DNA of 64,000 bases, taken from NCBI GenBank assembly GCA_052246295.1, contig JBQQCO010000008.1; one strand, 5' to 3'. The notes beneath the pieces were generated by a model, which worked only from the letters and a program-made list of their open reading frames with translations, searched no databases and was not told where the DNA came from. How positions within the stretch are numbered: position 1 is the first letter of the stretch; each line of letters starts with the position of its first letter. This document shows, one piece after another, positions 51,604-60,000 of the stretch. A program made the translations under genes and the position numbers. The stretch comes from Piscibacillus sp052246295 (GTDB lineage Bacteria > Bacillota > Bacilli > Bacillales > Alkalibacillaceae).

Positions 51604-53258
51604 GTATCAGCAAACGATTATATACATTAACGCTTATCCCACTAATATTAAGTCTTGTATTAATATCTTATATTGTTTTTCAAATGATTAGTTTTGAAAG
51701 TTCTTCGAATGAAGATGTGGCATATTTATTAGACGTTAAGGAATTGAACAGTCAATTAATCTCAGCTGAACAGACGTTAGATACATATGGGTATAACCCT
51801 TCTGAAGCTTCTCGTCAAAAAGCCTTAACTCAAGTTGTTTCAACTAAGGAAGTCATTCAACTAGTCGAGCCTAACATTCGAACTGAAGAACATAAAAGAT
51901 GGTTTGACCAAGCAAAGGATAAATTCACACGTTGGGAGCAAATCACAACCGAAGCCTTACAAGCTGAGGATTTAAATGAAGTGCAACGTCAGGCATCTAG
52001 AACATCAGGTATGTTAAATGATGTGTTCATGCTTCAAAGAGAGTCACAAGCATGGTATGACGGTAAAGTTGCCTCACAACAACAAGAAATTCAAAACCTT
52101 ATTACATTTGCAATCATCGCAGGTGCGGTTTTAATTGTGTTATCTATTTTTGCAACAACTAGACTAACAACTCGAATTGCAAAACCTATAAAAGAGTTGT
52201 CAGCACAAGCTAACCAAGTAGCTGACGGTGACTTAACGACTAAAGTCGATGCTCCTGAAGTTGCTAAAGATGAGGTTGACCAGTTAAAGCAAGCGTTCAA
52301 AGTCATGATTGATAATCTTACTAGTACCCTTCATTCGGTCCAAAGAATTGGAAATAACGTTAACGAATTCAGTACTAAGCTAAACAATGAAATGGAAGGT
52401 TTATCCGAAACATCTGAGCAAGTATCTGTTTCAACAGATGAATTAGCTGATGGTAGCCAATCTATTTCTAATGATATTCAAGACGTTGCCGTGTTAATGG
52501 AAAAAATGAACGATCATTTTGAGAAGAATACTGAGACTAGTCAACAAGCATCTAACGATTCAACACAGGCACTAACATCTGTTAAGAATGGACAAACAGC
52601 TATTCAAGACCAAAGAACGGTTATGAATCAACACAATCAGTCCGTTCAAAATGTTGAGCAATCTGTACGCCAGTTCATTAAATATACTGATGAAATTGAG
52701 AAAACAATTAATCTTGTAAATGACATCTCAGAACAAACAAATCTATTAGCATTAAACGCGGCTATTGAAGCAGCCAGAGCTGGAGAACATGGTAAAGGTT
52801 TTGCAGTCGTCGCAGATGAGGTTAGAAAGCTAGCTGAACAATCTACTAGTGCAACGAATGAAATCTCTAACATGGTTAGTCAGATTAAATCTGGAGTAAC
52901 CATTATTGAAGAAGAGATGCAAGAGACGGTGCAATTAACTGATCAACAGCATCAATCCCTAAATGCATCTGAAAACTCTTTTAAAGATATCCGTCAACAT
53001 ATAGACATGATTTATCAACGTCTTACGGCATTAGCTAAAGACATGAGCGCATCAAAAGAACAAAGCGCACAAGTGACTTCTTCTATTCAAAATATAAGTG
53101 CCATTACAGAAGAGACAGCTGCAGGAACAGAAGAAATTTCAGCTTCTGCTGAAGAACAGCGACATGCGTTTGAAAAGTTAAAAGAAGAAGCCAATTACCT
53201 TGAACGTATGGTAAGTGAATTAAATCAACAATTAGCTCACTTTAAATTGAATGATTAA
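51600..53258 (+). CDS. Methyl-accepting chemotaxis protein
   Basis: 552 residues: membrane spans at about 8-29 and 167-186, a small helical outside domain of about 135 residues between them, HAMP (about 188-240), adaptation helices, and the signalling hairpin EQTNLLALNAAIEAARAGE (about 376-394) followed by GFAVVADEVRKLAEQS. The outside domain is a four-helix-bundle size without Cache or PAS features, so it may sense ligand through the cotranslated BMP lipoprotein. It begins within the lipoprotein stop codon. A hairpin terminator follows at 53278. Confidence 0.93.
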   Translation: MSISKRLYTLTLIPLILSLVLISYIVFQMISFESSSNEDVAYLLDVKELNSQLISAEQTLDTYGYNPSEASRQKALTQVVSTKEVIQLVEPNIRTEEHKRWFDQAKDKFTRWEQITTEALQAEDLNEVQRQASRTSGMLNDVFMLQRESQAWYDGKVASQQQEIQNLITFAIIAGAVLIVLSIFATTRLTTRIAKPIKELSAQANQVADGDLTTKVDAPEVAKDEVDQLKQAFKVMIDNLTSTLHSVQRIGNNVNEFSTKLNNEMEGLSETSEQVSVSTDELADGSQSISNDIQDVAVLMEKMNDHFEKNTETSQQASNDSTQALTSVKNGQTAIQDQRTVMNQHNQSVQNVEQSVRQFIKYTDEIEKTINLVNDISEQTNLLALNAAIEAARAGEHGKGFAVVADEVRKLAEQSTSATNEISNMVSQIKSGVTIIEEEMQETVQLTDQQHQSLNASENSFKDIRQHIDMIYQRLTALAKDMSASKEQSAQVTSSIQNISAITEETAAGTEEISASAEEQRHAFEKLKEEANYLERMVSELNQQLAHFKLND

Positions 53259-53274
53259 ATAAATTAGTAATTAA

Positions 53275-53346
53275 TAAGACGAATATTAGGATTCAATTTA
53301 GACCTAACATTCGTCTTCTTTTTTAGCTTCGTCAAAATGTTCAGCG
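53275..53346. repeat. Fragment of the composite repeat, serving as operon terminator
   Basis: AGACGAATATTAGG and CCTAACATTCGTCT form a hairpin followed by TCTTTTTT, then AGCTTCGTCAAAATG. The order matches positions 1171-1238 of the short composite element; the match stops where the 21-bp array starts. Confidence 0.75.
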
Positions 53347-53351
53347 CCCCT

Positions 53352-54128
53352 TATTGACATTCAGTACTTCCCTATCGGCATTCCGTGCTTCTCTATCGTC
53401 ATTCAACGCTCCTCTATCGGCATTCCGCGCTCCCCTATCGACATTCAACGCTTCCCTATCGACATTCCGCGCTTCCCTATCGACATTCCGCGCTCCCCTA
53501 TCGACATTCAACGCTTCCCTATCGACATTCCGCGCTTCCCTATCGTCATTCAACGCTCCCCTATCGACATTCAGCGATCCCCTATCGACATTCAGCGATC
53601 CCCTATCGACATTCAACGCTTCCCTATCGACATTCCGCGCTTCCCTATCGACATTCCGCGCTTCCCTATCGACATTCCGCGCTTCCCTATCGACATTCCG
53701 CGCTCCCCTATCGGCATTCCAGGCTCCCCTATCGACATTCAGCGCTTCCCTATCGTCATTCAACGCTCTCCTATCGACATTCAGCGCTTCCCTATCGACA
53801 TTCAGCGCTTCCCTATCGACATTCCGCGCTTCCCTATCAACATTCCGCGCTTCCCTATCGACATTCCGCGCTCCCCTATCGACATTCCGCGCTCCCCTAT
53901 CGGCATTCCAGGCTCCTCTATCGACAATCCGCGCTCCCCTATCGGCATTCCAGGCTCCTCTATCGACAATCCGCGCTTCCCTATCGTCATTCAACGCTCC
54001 CCTATCGACATTCCAGGCTCCCCTATCGACAATCCGCGCTCCCCTATCGGCATTCCAGGCTCCTCTATCGACAATCCGCGCTTCCCTATCGTCATTCAAC
54101 GCTTCTCTATCGACATTCAACGCTTTTT
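53352..54128. repeat. 21-bp tandem array, core TATCGACATTC (37 units)
   Basis: Thirty-seven units of exactly 21 bp, none missing or shifted. Positions 1-11 are TATCGACATTC with common variants at the ninth and neighbouring bases (TATCGGCATTC, TATCGTCATTC, TATCGACAATC). Positions 12-21 fall into a few recurring types: CGCGCTTCCC, CGCGCTCCCC, AACGCTTCCC, AGCGATCCCC and CAGGCTCCTC. Higher-order repeats are visible, for example units 27-31 and 33-36. It lies between the convergent chemoreceptor and ywdK genes. The repetitive ORFs on both strands follow from the length being 7 codons. Confidence 0.95.
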
Positions 54129-54136
54129 ATACCATT

Positions 54137-54165
54137 AAAAAAGAGGCTGATACTCAGCCCCTTTT
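54137..54165 (-). terminator. Intrinsic terminator of ywdI-ywdK
   Basis: GGGGCTGAGTATCAGCCTC folds into a stem followed on the minus strand by TTTTTT, overlapping the ywdK stop. Confidence 0.75.
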
Positions 54166-54535
54166 AATCTACTACTTTCATGATACTTAATCCTAAAAGC
54201 ACCCAACCTACTAAAAATGCGACACCGCCAATTGGTGTAATCATCGCAAAGGTTTTAATGCCACTTAACGAATAGATATAAAGACTACCTGAGAAGAGGA
54301 TGATTCCAATTAAGAATGTCCACCCTGCTGACACTAACATGGAGTGATCAAAGCGAAGCAGCATCATGCCCACGATAAAGATTGCTAGGGTGTGGAACAT
54401 TTGATATTGAACAGCCTTCTCCCAAGTACTTAACATTTTTTCACTTAATTTACCTTCAAGTCCATGTGCACCAAATGCACCTAATGTTACTGCGAGGAAT
54501 CCGTTTATAACGCCAATGAGTAATAGTACTTTCAT
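54164..54535 (-). CDS. ywdK: DUF423 membrane protein (YwdK)
   Basis: 123 residues with four membrane spans. The DUF423 signature LGAFGAHGL is at 18-26, followed by WEKAVQYQMFHTLAIF and the GGVAFLVGWVLL end. Function is unknown in all members. It follows ywdI with a 17-bp gap, as in B. subtilis, and ends in a strong terminator. Confidence 0.92.
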   Translation of the reverse strand: MKVLLLIGVINGFLAVTLGAFGAHGLEGKLSEKMLSTWEKAVQYQMFHTLAIFIVGMMLLRFDHSMLVSAGWTFLIGIILFSGSLYIYSLSGIKTFAMITPIGGVAFLVGWVLLGLSIMKVVD

Positions 54536-54552
54536 GTTTTATCCCCTTTTTG

Positions 54553-54861
54553 CTAGAAATCGAAAATTGACTCACCGTTCGCATCATCGTCATCCAAAAA
54601 GCGATTGTTGTTTGATGGCTTAGATTTTTGAATTCCCATCATTTTTGCCTCAGCATCTGTCATTTTAACTGACTGATCTGCTGTCATGACTTTAGCTGGT
54701 TCTGGTTTCTCACTAATATCTTCGTAAGAATTGATCACAACATCAGCAAGCGATTTAACAGCATGCATTTTGGCAATGACTTGTTCGTGAGATGTCTGAT
54801 CATCAAGTTGATCGAGTTCTTTTTTTAGTTGTCGGATAATCGCATGATATGACACGGTCAT
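54553..54861 (-). CDS. ywdI: YwdI family protein (DUF5327)
   Basis: 102 residues: a helical N-terminal half (SYHAIIRQLKKELDQLDD, IAKMHAVKSLADVVINS) and a disordered acidic C-terminus ending in a short SIFDF motif. Size and position next to ywdK match B. subtilis YwdI. No function is known. GAGGAAAAAG lies before the ATG; ywdK is cotranscribed. Confidence 0.8.
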   Translation of the reverse strand: MTVSYHAIIRQLKKELDQLDDQTSHEQVIAKMHAVKSLADVVINSYEDISEKPEPAKVMTADQSVKMTDAEAKMMGIQKSKPSNNNRFLDDDDANGESIFDF

Positions 54862-54914
54862 CTTCTTTTTCCTCCTAGATTAATCTCAACAATAGTATAA
54901 CACGGACTCTGACA

Positions 54915-56270
54915 TTACGCAGTTAATCCAGATAGGTTCGCGATTACGATTATGATCATAATAAAAGGTACCGCAAACTTTATAATGAAATACCAAATAT
55001 TAAACATGGCTGGGTTCTCAATTTCACTATTTTTCCTAGCTTGCTCTCGGTCTAAATACCAACCTACAAAGAATGCCATTAATAACGCACCAAACGGTAG
55101 AACAAAGTTAGCTGTCACAAAGTCAATCATATCTAAGATGTTCTTGTCACCGACTGTCACACCGCTCCAAATACCAAAACCTAACGAAGAAGCAATCCCT
55201 AGTACAAAGATGATTGTGGAACTTAGATACGTAGCCGCCTTACGAGTCATACCTATCGTACGCTTAAAGAATGCAACCGGCAGCTCCAATAGTGAAATCG
55301 CTGACGATAATGCAGCCATCGATAATAAGACGAAGAAGATAATTCCAACTAAGTTACCAAATGGCATGCTAGCAAAAATGCTTGGCAAAGTAATGAACAC
55401 TAATGGTGGACCTTGACTTACTTCAAGTCCAAAGCTAAATACTGCAGGGAATATCATAATACCTGCAATAACCGCAAATACTGTATCCATGACACCTACG
55501 CCAATCGCAGCGCCTGGCAAACGATCTTTAGTTTTAAGATAACTCGCATAGGTTAACATACCTGACACACCAATACTAAGCGAGAAGAAAGCTTGACCTA
55601 ATGCTGTTAAATATAAAGTTGGATTGGACAACTGTGACCAATCTGGACTGAATAAAAACTGTAGTCCTTCCAATGCACCATCTAATGTTAAAACGTATCC
55701 AGCTAAGAAAATCATGAGTACAGCTAAAACTGGCATCAGAAAAGCATTAGCTTTCTCAATACCACCTTTAATACCACGAATAACAATAAATAAAGTTAAC
55801 CCCATGAATAAGGCTTGCCACAATAATGGAAGTAATGGATTCGCAATCCACTCTCCAAATACCTCACCGAACCCACCGTCAGGTTCTGTCCAATAAGCAC
55901 CTGTTAAATATTTATATAAATAAAATAAAGACCATCCTGCAACAACACTGTAGAAACTAAGGATTAAGATCCCACCGATGACACCCATAAATCCTGTCCA
56001 GTGCCATTTCGTATTCGGTGCTAAATTTTTAAAGGAACCGACAGCGTCTTTCTGTCCTGCCTTTCCTATACTGAATTCATTTAATAATAGCGGAATACCG
56101 ATTAAGAAAACGAACGCTAGATACACAATTAAAAAGGTTGCGCCACCAAGCTCTCCTGTAATATAAGGGAAACGCCAAATGTTACCTAACCCCACAGCTG
56201 AGCCCATGGCTGCTAACATAAACCCTAGCCTAGTTTTCCATTGATCCTGATTCTGATTCAACTGATCCAC
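54915..56270 (-). CDS. Sodium-dependent neurotransmitter-symporter family transporter
   Basis: 451 residues, about 11-12 membrane spans, NSS (LeuT) family. It has the N-terminal signature GSAVGLGNIWRFPYITGELG with the sodium site and the central GQAFFSLSIGVSGMLTY unwound helix. Members import amino acids with sodium; the substrate is not predictable. Single gene in the opposite direction from the usual neighbours, with no visible promoter operator. Similar B. subtilis proteins are YocR and YhdH. Confidence 0.92.
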   Translation of the reverse strand: MDQLNQNQDQWKTRLGFMLAAMGSAVGLGNIWRFPYITGELGGATFLIVYLAFVFLIGIPLLLNEFSIGKAGQKDAVGSFKNLAPNTKWHWTGFMGVIGGILILSFYSVVAGWSLFYLYKYLTGAYWTEPDGGFGEVFGEWIANPLLPLLWQALFMGLTLFIVIRGIKGGIEKANAFLMPVLAVLMIFLAGYVLTLDGALEGLQFLFSPDWSQLSNPTLYLTALGQAFFSLSIGVSGMLTYASYLKTKDRLPGAAIGVGVMDTVFAVIAGIMIFPAVFSFGLEVSQGPPLVFITLPSIFASMPFGNLVGIIFFVLLSMAALSSAISLLELPVAFFKRTIGMTRKAATYLSSTIIFVLGIASSLGFGIWSGVTVGDKNILDMIDFVTANFVLPFGALLMAFFVGWYLDREQARKNSEIENPAMFNIWYFIIKFAVPFIMIIIVIANLSGLTA

Positions 56271-56389
56271 CTACCTTAATTCTAATCTTTATTACTATAG
56301 CACATGTTAACGCTATCAACAAAGTAAAATTTTAACACATTAACGCATAACTCTAAAAAAATATATTGTGTTTATTATAATCTTAAGTC

Positions 56390-56454
56390 TATGAGATTGT
56401 ATTTCGTAATCTTATAGGTGTGTTTCGCCATTCTATGGGTGTATTCTTACATCC
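56390..56454. repeat. Short 21-bp array, core TATRGGTG (three units)
   Basis: TATGAGAT at 56390, TATAGGTG at 56413 and TATGGGTG at 56434 (spacings 23 and 21), with unrelated 12-13 bp between. It lies in the gap between the symporter start and the small ORF's terminator. Too short to be certain; included because it fits the pattern of the other arrays. Confidence 0.45.
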
Positions 56455-56470
56455 AAATTATTTTCGATAC

Positions 56471-56500
56471 AAAAAAGACCTGCTTCTTTAAGCAGGATTC
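56471..56500 (-). terminator. Terminator downstream of the small ORF
   Basis: CCTGCTT and AAGCAGG form a 7-bp stem with a 4-nt loop followed on the minus strand by TCTTTTTT. Confidence 0.7.
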
Positions 56501-56554
56501 TCCAGCCAATGAGATAAAAAGCACCGCTACAATTAATAGCAGTGCCCTGAAAGC

Positions 56555-56683
56555 TTACTTCTTAATACGGTTTTCATTTTTATGTTTTTCCCATACCCAA
56601 TTGACAAAATCTTTTTCTTTGTCACATAATCCGCGACCAAGTTTAGATTCAAACTTGTCTACAAACCCATTATACTTCAGCAT
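56555..56683 (-). CDS. Small protein of 42 residues, unknown
   Basis: ATG at 56683 is preceded by GGGGAGGAG with 7-nt spacing, and a TTCACA-17-TATAAT promoter lies about 100 bp upstream; a terminator follows the stop. The peptide is charged and helical (YNGFVDKFESKLGRGLCDK, then FVNWVWEKHKNE), with no signal peptide or membrane span, so it is probably cytoplasmic. No family recognised. It lies directly after an HTH-TPR regulator gene, but it does not look like a secreted signalling pre-peptide. An overlapping 26-codon ORF starting near 56757 has no good ribosome site. Confidence 0.65.
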   Translation of the reverse strand: MLKYNGFVDKFESKLGRGLCDKEKDFVNWVWEKHKNENRIKK

Positions 56684-56784
56684 ACTTGCTCCTCCCCATA
56701 CGTAGCAAAAAATAATCCCCAATAATACAATATGCTTTACAAAATGACATATGTATACCCTGCTGAAGAATTACACCCAAATTA

Positions 56785-56813
56785 ATTATATACGCAAAAA
56801 GTTGATTTGTGAA
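56785..56813 (-). promoter_or_regulatory. Sigma-A promoter of the small ORF
   Basis: TTCACA (56813-56808) and TATAAT (56790-56785) are 17 bp apart, between the regulator stop and the 42-codon ORF. Confidence 0.6.
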
Positions 56814-56854
56814 GGTATTTTTTAGAAAATTTTAAATTTTCTCAGGTGATTTTT

Positions 56855-58117
56855 TCACCGTTTATCGATGTTATACTCCAAAAATCGTTTCCTTTGCTCA
56901 TCAGCAATCATTAATACTTCGGCTGCACGCTTATATTTTTTTAGTCGGTACAATGTATGTCCAAGTAATTGATAATAATATCTTAAATCAAATGCTTGAC
57001 CTGTCGCTTTAAAAAATGGAATTGCCTGATCGTTAAGGAAATGTACCAATTCTTCACGCTTGTTTTCTATGACTAACTTAAGAGATTTAAACTTAATTGA
57101 ATAGTAGTTAAGTTGATGCTCCTGCGCGATGGCTTGTCCCTCTTGTATTAGTTCCAACGCTTTATCCTCTAAGTCTTTTATGTAGTAAGTATGTGCCAGT
57201 AAATATCTAGAGTGCATCAACTCAGTCTCATTAACATCCGTTGATAAATTCTTATCAAGTAATTGAATCGCTTCTTCAAAATCATTGGTCATTGCATGTA
57301 TTAAACCTAAATGGAAGTAGATTTTCACTCTTAAACTAGGTTCAAATTTATGATCAATCAATGAATCAAGGCGTTCCAAATGCTCCTTCGCCTGCTGATA
57401 TTCGCTAACAAATGTATAATTCGAACTCAAAATAATCTCACACTCTATAATTCTTGAATAGTACAGTTTCTCTTGAAGAATCCGCAAAGCTTTTCTAGCA
57501 TATTGGTTTGAAGTAAGAACATTTTCTAAATGACTTTCTGCTGTTGCTAATAAAATATAAAGTTCTGGATCTTCTTGGTCAGGTAAAAGGTTCTTTGCTT
57601 TTAATAAATGATTTTTAGCATCAATAAATAAACATTTATTGATTAAATAATCACCTAAAAACTTATGAAAGCTATATGGCGCTGCTTCTTCAAAAATCTC
57701 ATCGTACTCCATAATTGTTTCATAGAGCTCATCAGCATCTTTTAACTGCTTCATTAAAAGCAAATACCCGAAACGTGCCAATAAACATAAGAACTCTAAA
57801 TCATAATGTAGATCTTCATGGCGCTTCTTAATTAATATTGCCTCTAACTCTCTTGCTTTTGGAATATCATATTCATGAATGGCTGTAATTAACTGTTCAG
57901 CCATTTGTTTATGCTCTTGGTCAATAGGATTAGTAAACTTTTGTTCTGGAATCCCTAACCTTTGAGCAATTGAAATTAAAATTTCTTCGCTTGCTTGAAT
58001 TTGTCCATTTTCTATTTTGCTTAGTTGAGTGACAGAACAAATGTCTTCGGCTAACAGTTCTTGGGTAATTTTATACTTGTTACGATGCCACTTAATCAAT
58101 TTTCCTACCAATTTCAT
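56855..58117 (-). CDS. HTH-TPR transcriptional regulator (RRNPP-like)
   Basis: 420 residues. N-terminal XRE helix-turn-helix (about 8-58: ITQELLAEDICSVTQLSKIE), then about 350 residues of helical TPR repeats (ALRILQEKLYYSRIIECEII; HLGLIHAMTNDFEEAIQLLD; YYQLLGHTLYRLKKYKRAAE). This layout is that of RRNPP regulators (PlcR, PrgX, NprR), which bind re-imported signalling peptides, though it also occurs in regulators without peptide ligands. The downstream small ORF is a candidate partner only by position. Targets cannot be read from the window. Confidence 0.85.
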   Translation of the reverse strand: MKLVGKLIKWHRNKYKITQELLAEDICSVTQLSKIENGQIQASEEILISIAQRLGIPEQKFTNPIDQEHKQMAEQLITAIHEYDIPKARELEAILIKKRHEDLHYDLEFLCLLARFGYLLLMKQLKDADELYETIMEYDEIFEEAAPYSFHKFLGDYLINKCLFIDAKNHLLKAKNLLPDQEDPELYILLATAESHLENVLTSNQYARKALRILQEKLYYSRIIECEIILSSNYTFVSEYQQAKEHLERLDSLIDHKFEPSLRVKIYFHLGLIHAMTNDFEEAIQLLDKNLSTDVNETELMHSRYLLAHTYYIKDLEDKALELIQEGQAIAQEHQLNYYSIKFKSLKLVIENKREELVHFLNDQAIPFFKATGQAFDLRYYYQLLGHTLYRLKKYKRAAEVLMIADEQRKRFLEYNIDKR

Positions 58118-58176
58118 ATTCCTTTACCAGCTTTCTATGTACTTGCTAATAAGCAGGCCTTTACTACTTATTTGTA

Positions 58177-58203
58177 AAAAAGGGTGAGAATTAATCCCAC
58201 CCT
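58177..58203 (-). terminator. Intrinsic terminator of the M29 aminopeptidase gene
   Basis: GGGTGGGATT and AATTCTCACCC pair, followed on the minus strand by TTTTTTAC; 7 bp after the stop codon. Confidence 0.75.
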
Positions 58204-58209
58204 ATCACA

Positions 58210-59445
58210 TTAAACTATAGCCCAATCACCATTTTCAATAATCGGTTCTTTTTTACCATCTTTCGTAACGCCATATACTGTTAAGTCTGCTGAACCAATC
58301 ATGAAATCCTCATGAACAAGACTAGTGTTAATCCCTTTTTCTTTCAGCTCATCTTGAGACATTTTTTCTCCACCCTTAACATTCGTAGGGTAAGCTTCAC
58401 CTAGTGCCATATGACAAGATGCATTCTCATCATATAAAGTGTTATAAAAGATTAACTCAGATTGAGATATTGGTGACGAATGTGGCACTAATGCAATCTC
58501 ACCAATGTGTGTTGCCCCTTCATCTGTCTCTAATAAATGCTTTAACGTTTCTTCGCCTTGTTCAGCCTTATAGTCGACTACTTTACCGTTCTCAAACGTT
58601 AACGTAAATCCATCAATTAAGTTTCCGTTATAGTTAAGTGGTTTTGTGTTTGTGACAGTACCATTAATACCTTCGCGGTGAGGTGCTGTATAAACTTCCT
58701 CAGTTGGCATGTTCGGGTTAAATTCCGCTCCATTCTCAGCCACAGCGCCGCCACCAGCCCAAATATGGTTCTCTGGCAGTTTCACCGTCATGTTGGTCCC
58801 TTCTGATTGGTATTCTAACGCCTCATATTGTTTATCATTCAAATAGTCACGAATGGAGTACAATGTTTTATTGTGTTCCTTCCATGCTTCTATCGGGTCT
58901 TCTTGATCCACTCTAACAATAGAGAAGATTTGTTCCCAAAGTGACGTTACGGCATCATCAACGTCTCGATTTGGGAAGATCTTTTTAGCCCACTTGTCTG
59001 TCGGAACGGATACGATGGACCATTGTACACGATCATTCATAATGTACTTTTTATATTCGTTTAACGCCTGCCCTTTAGCTTTAGCTGCTTTCGCAACACG
59101 TTCAGCGTCAATTCCTTCTAATAAATCAGGGTTTGGCGCATAAATTGTTAAAATCGCTCCACCTTTTTTCACGTGGCTTAATTGTTTCTCGACAAACCAC
59201 TCTGGAACGTCCTCTAATATATGTAAAGGTTCACGTTCGTAACTTTTTCTTGTTAGAACTTCGTCTGACCAGTTCACATGTACGCCCTCTGCTCCAGCGT
59301 CATACGCTGCCTCGACGACGTAGTGTACATACTCACGAGCCTCAATTGGTGCATTGATTGCTAATGATTGTCCTTTTTGAATGTTAACGCCTTTTTCTAC
59401 TGCTAATTTTGCATACTTGGTTAATTGTTCTTTTGATGGAACCAT
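58210..59445 (-). CDS. Aminopeptidase, family M29 (AmpS/PepS)
   Basis: 411 residues of the thermophilic-aminopeptidase (M29) family: N-terminal YAKLAVEKGVNIQKGQSLAI, ARE/VHVNWSDE, metal-ligand segments PENHIWAGGG..AE near 225-235, GEIALVPHSSPIS, YDENASCHMALGEAYP and the terminal HEDFMIGS(A)D, in which Glu, His and Asp bind two metal ions. It removes N-terminal residues from peptides in the cytoplasm. Single gene with its own terminator. Length and end sequence match B. subtilis AmpS. Confidence 0.93.
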   Translation of the reverse strand: MVPSKEQLTKYAKLAVEKGVNIQKGQSLAINAPIEAREYVHYVVEAAYDAGAEGVHVNWSDEVLTRKSYEREPLHILEDVPEWFVEKQLSHVKKGGAILTIYAPNPDLLEGIDAERVAKAAKAKGQALNEYKKYIMNDRVQWSIVSVPTDKWAKKIFPNRDVDDAVTSLWEQIFSIVRVDQEDPIEAWKEHNKTLYSIRDYLNDKQYEALEYQSEGTNMTVKLPENHIWAGGGAVAENGAEFNPNMPTEEVYTAPHREGINGTVTNTKPLNYNGNLIDGFTLTFENGKVVDYKAEQGEETLKHLLETDEGATHIGEIALVPHSSPISQSELIFYNTLYDENASCHMALGEAYPTNVKGGEKMSQDELKEKGINTSLVHEDFMIGSADLTVYGVTKDGKKEPIIENGDWAIV

Positions 59446-59736
59446 AAATACACTCCTCGATCGTTTATCTTTTCTTCTATTATTTCATATTTCCAAATTT
59501 AAAAAAAGTTTTTTATGAATTTTAAAGATATTAAAACAAATCTCGCTTATATGGGTTCTATTTCAAATGTGGTAGTGTAAAACCTTTCGACGCAACCTTT
59601 CAAATGATTTAATACCATATCACTCATATCGCCTCTCTTTTTCTAGTGTTTTCGTCGACTTTAGGATAATAAGAGATGGCGAATGAGTGTATTTTTTTAT
59701 GTGATGTTCAACCCCACCTTTTTATACAGATGAGAA

Positions 59737-59860
59737 TGTGACGAGCGATAGGCGACGCCAGTGGGAACAGCACGAGCTGAAGATCCACTGGGGAAAGCGT
59801 ATTTCTTTCCCCAGTTAGCTGAAGCCGTGCCCACGGCAAGCGTCCGCCGATAGCGAGTCA
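59737..59860. repeat. Dispersed Bacillaceae-type repeat, inverted orientation
   Basis: GAGCGATAGGCGACGCC at one end and GCGTCCGCCGATAGCGAGTC at the other are imperfect inverted ends; between them GTGGGAACAGCACGAGCTGA, a hairpin CTGGGGAAAG/CTTTCCCCAG, and GCTGAAGCCGTGCCCACGGC. It lies in the 550-bp gap between the M29 gene and tcyP; the rest of the gap (59446-59736) is AT-rich with nothing recognised. Confidence 0.8.
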
Positions 59861-59965
59861 CAAACCAACGGTTCAATCATCAATCTCTCAACATAATTGT
59901 TGTGACATTGGACACCACCACAATTAGTATAGAGCCCTTATTATATGAGTTTTTCACTACTTTAA

Positions 59966-60000
59966 AAAAATAGAGGTGGCCTTATTCGGCCACCTCTATT
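59966..60000 (-). terminator. Intrinsic terminator of tcyP
   Basis: AATAGAGGTGGCC and GGCCACCTCTATT form a 13-bp perfect stem with a 6-nt loop and TTTTTTT on the minus strand, overlapping the tcyP stop. Confidence 0.9.

Noticed and set aside
53352..54128. CRISPR array
   Set aside because: Repeat unit is only 21 bp including the variable part, there are no 25-40 bp spacers, and no cas genes are in the window.
53341..54190. Repetitive ORFs of about 260-278 codons on both strands
   Set aside because: They follow from a 21-bp unit being seven codons long; several frames are open at once and no ribosome site or codon bias supports any of them.
56677..56757. 26-codon ORF overlapping the small protein gene after the HTH-TPR regulator
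   Set aside because: No proper ribosome site and no signal-peptide features; probably part of the leader.
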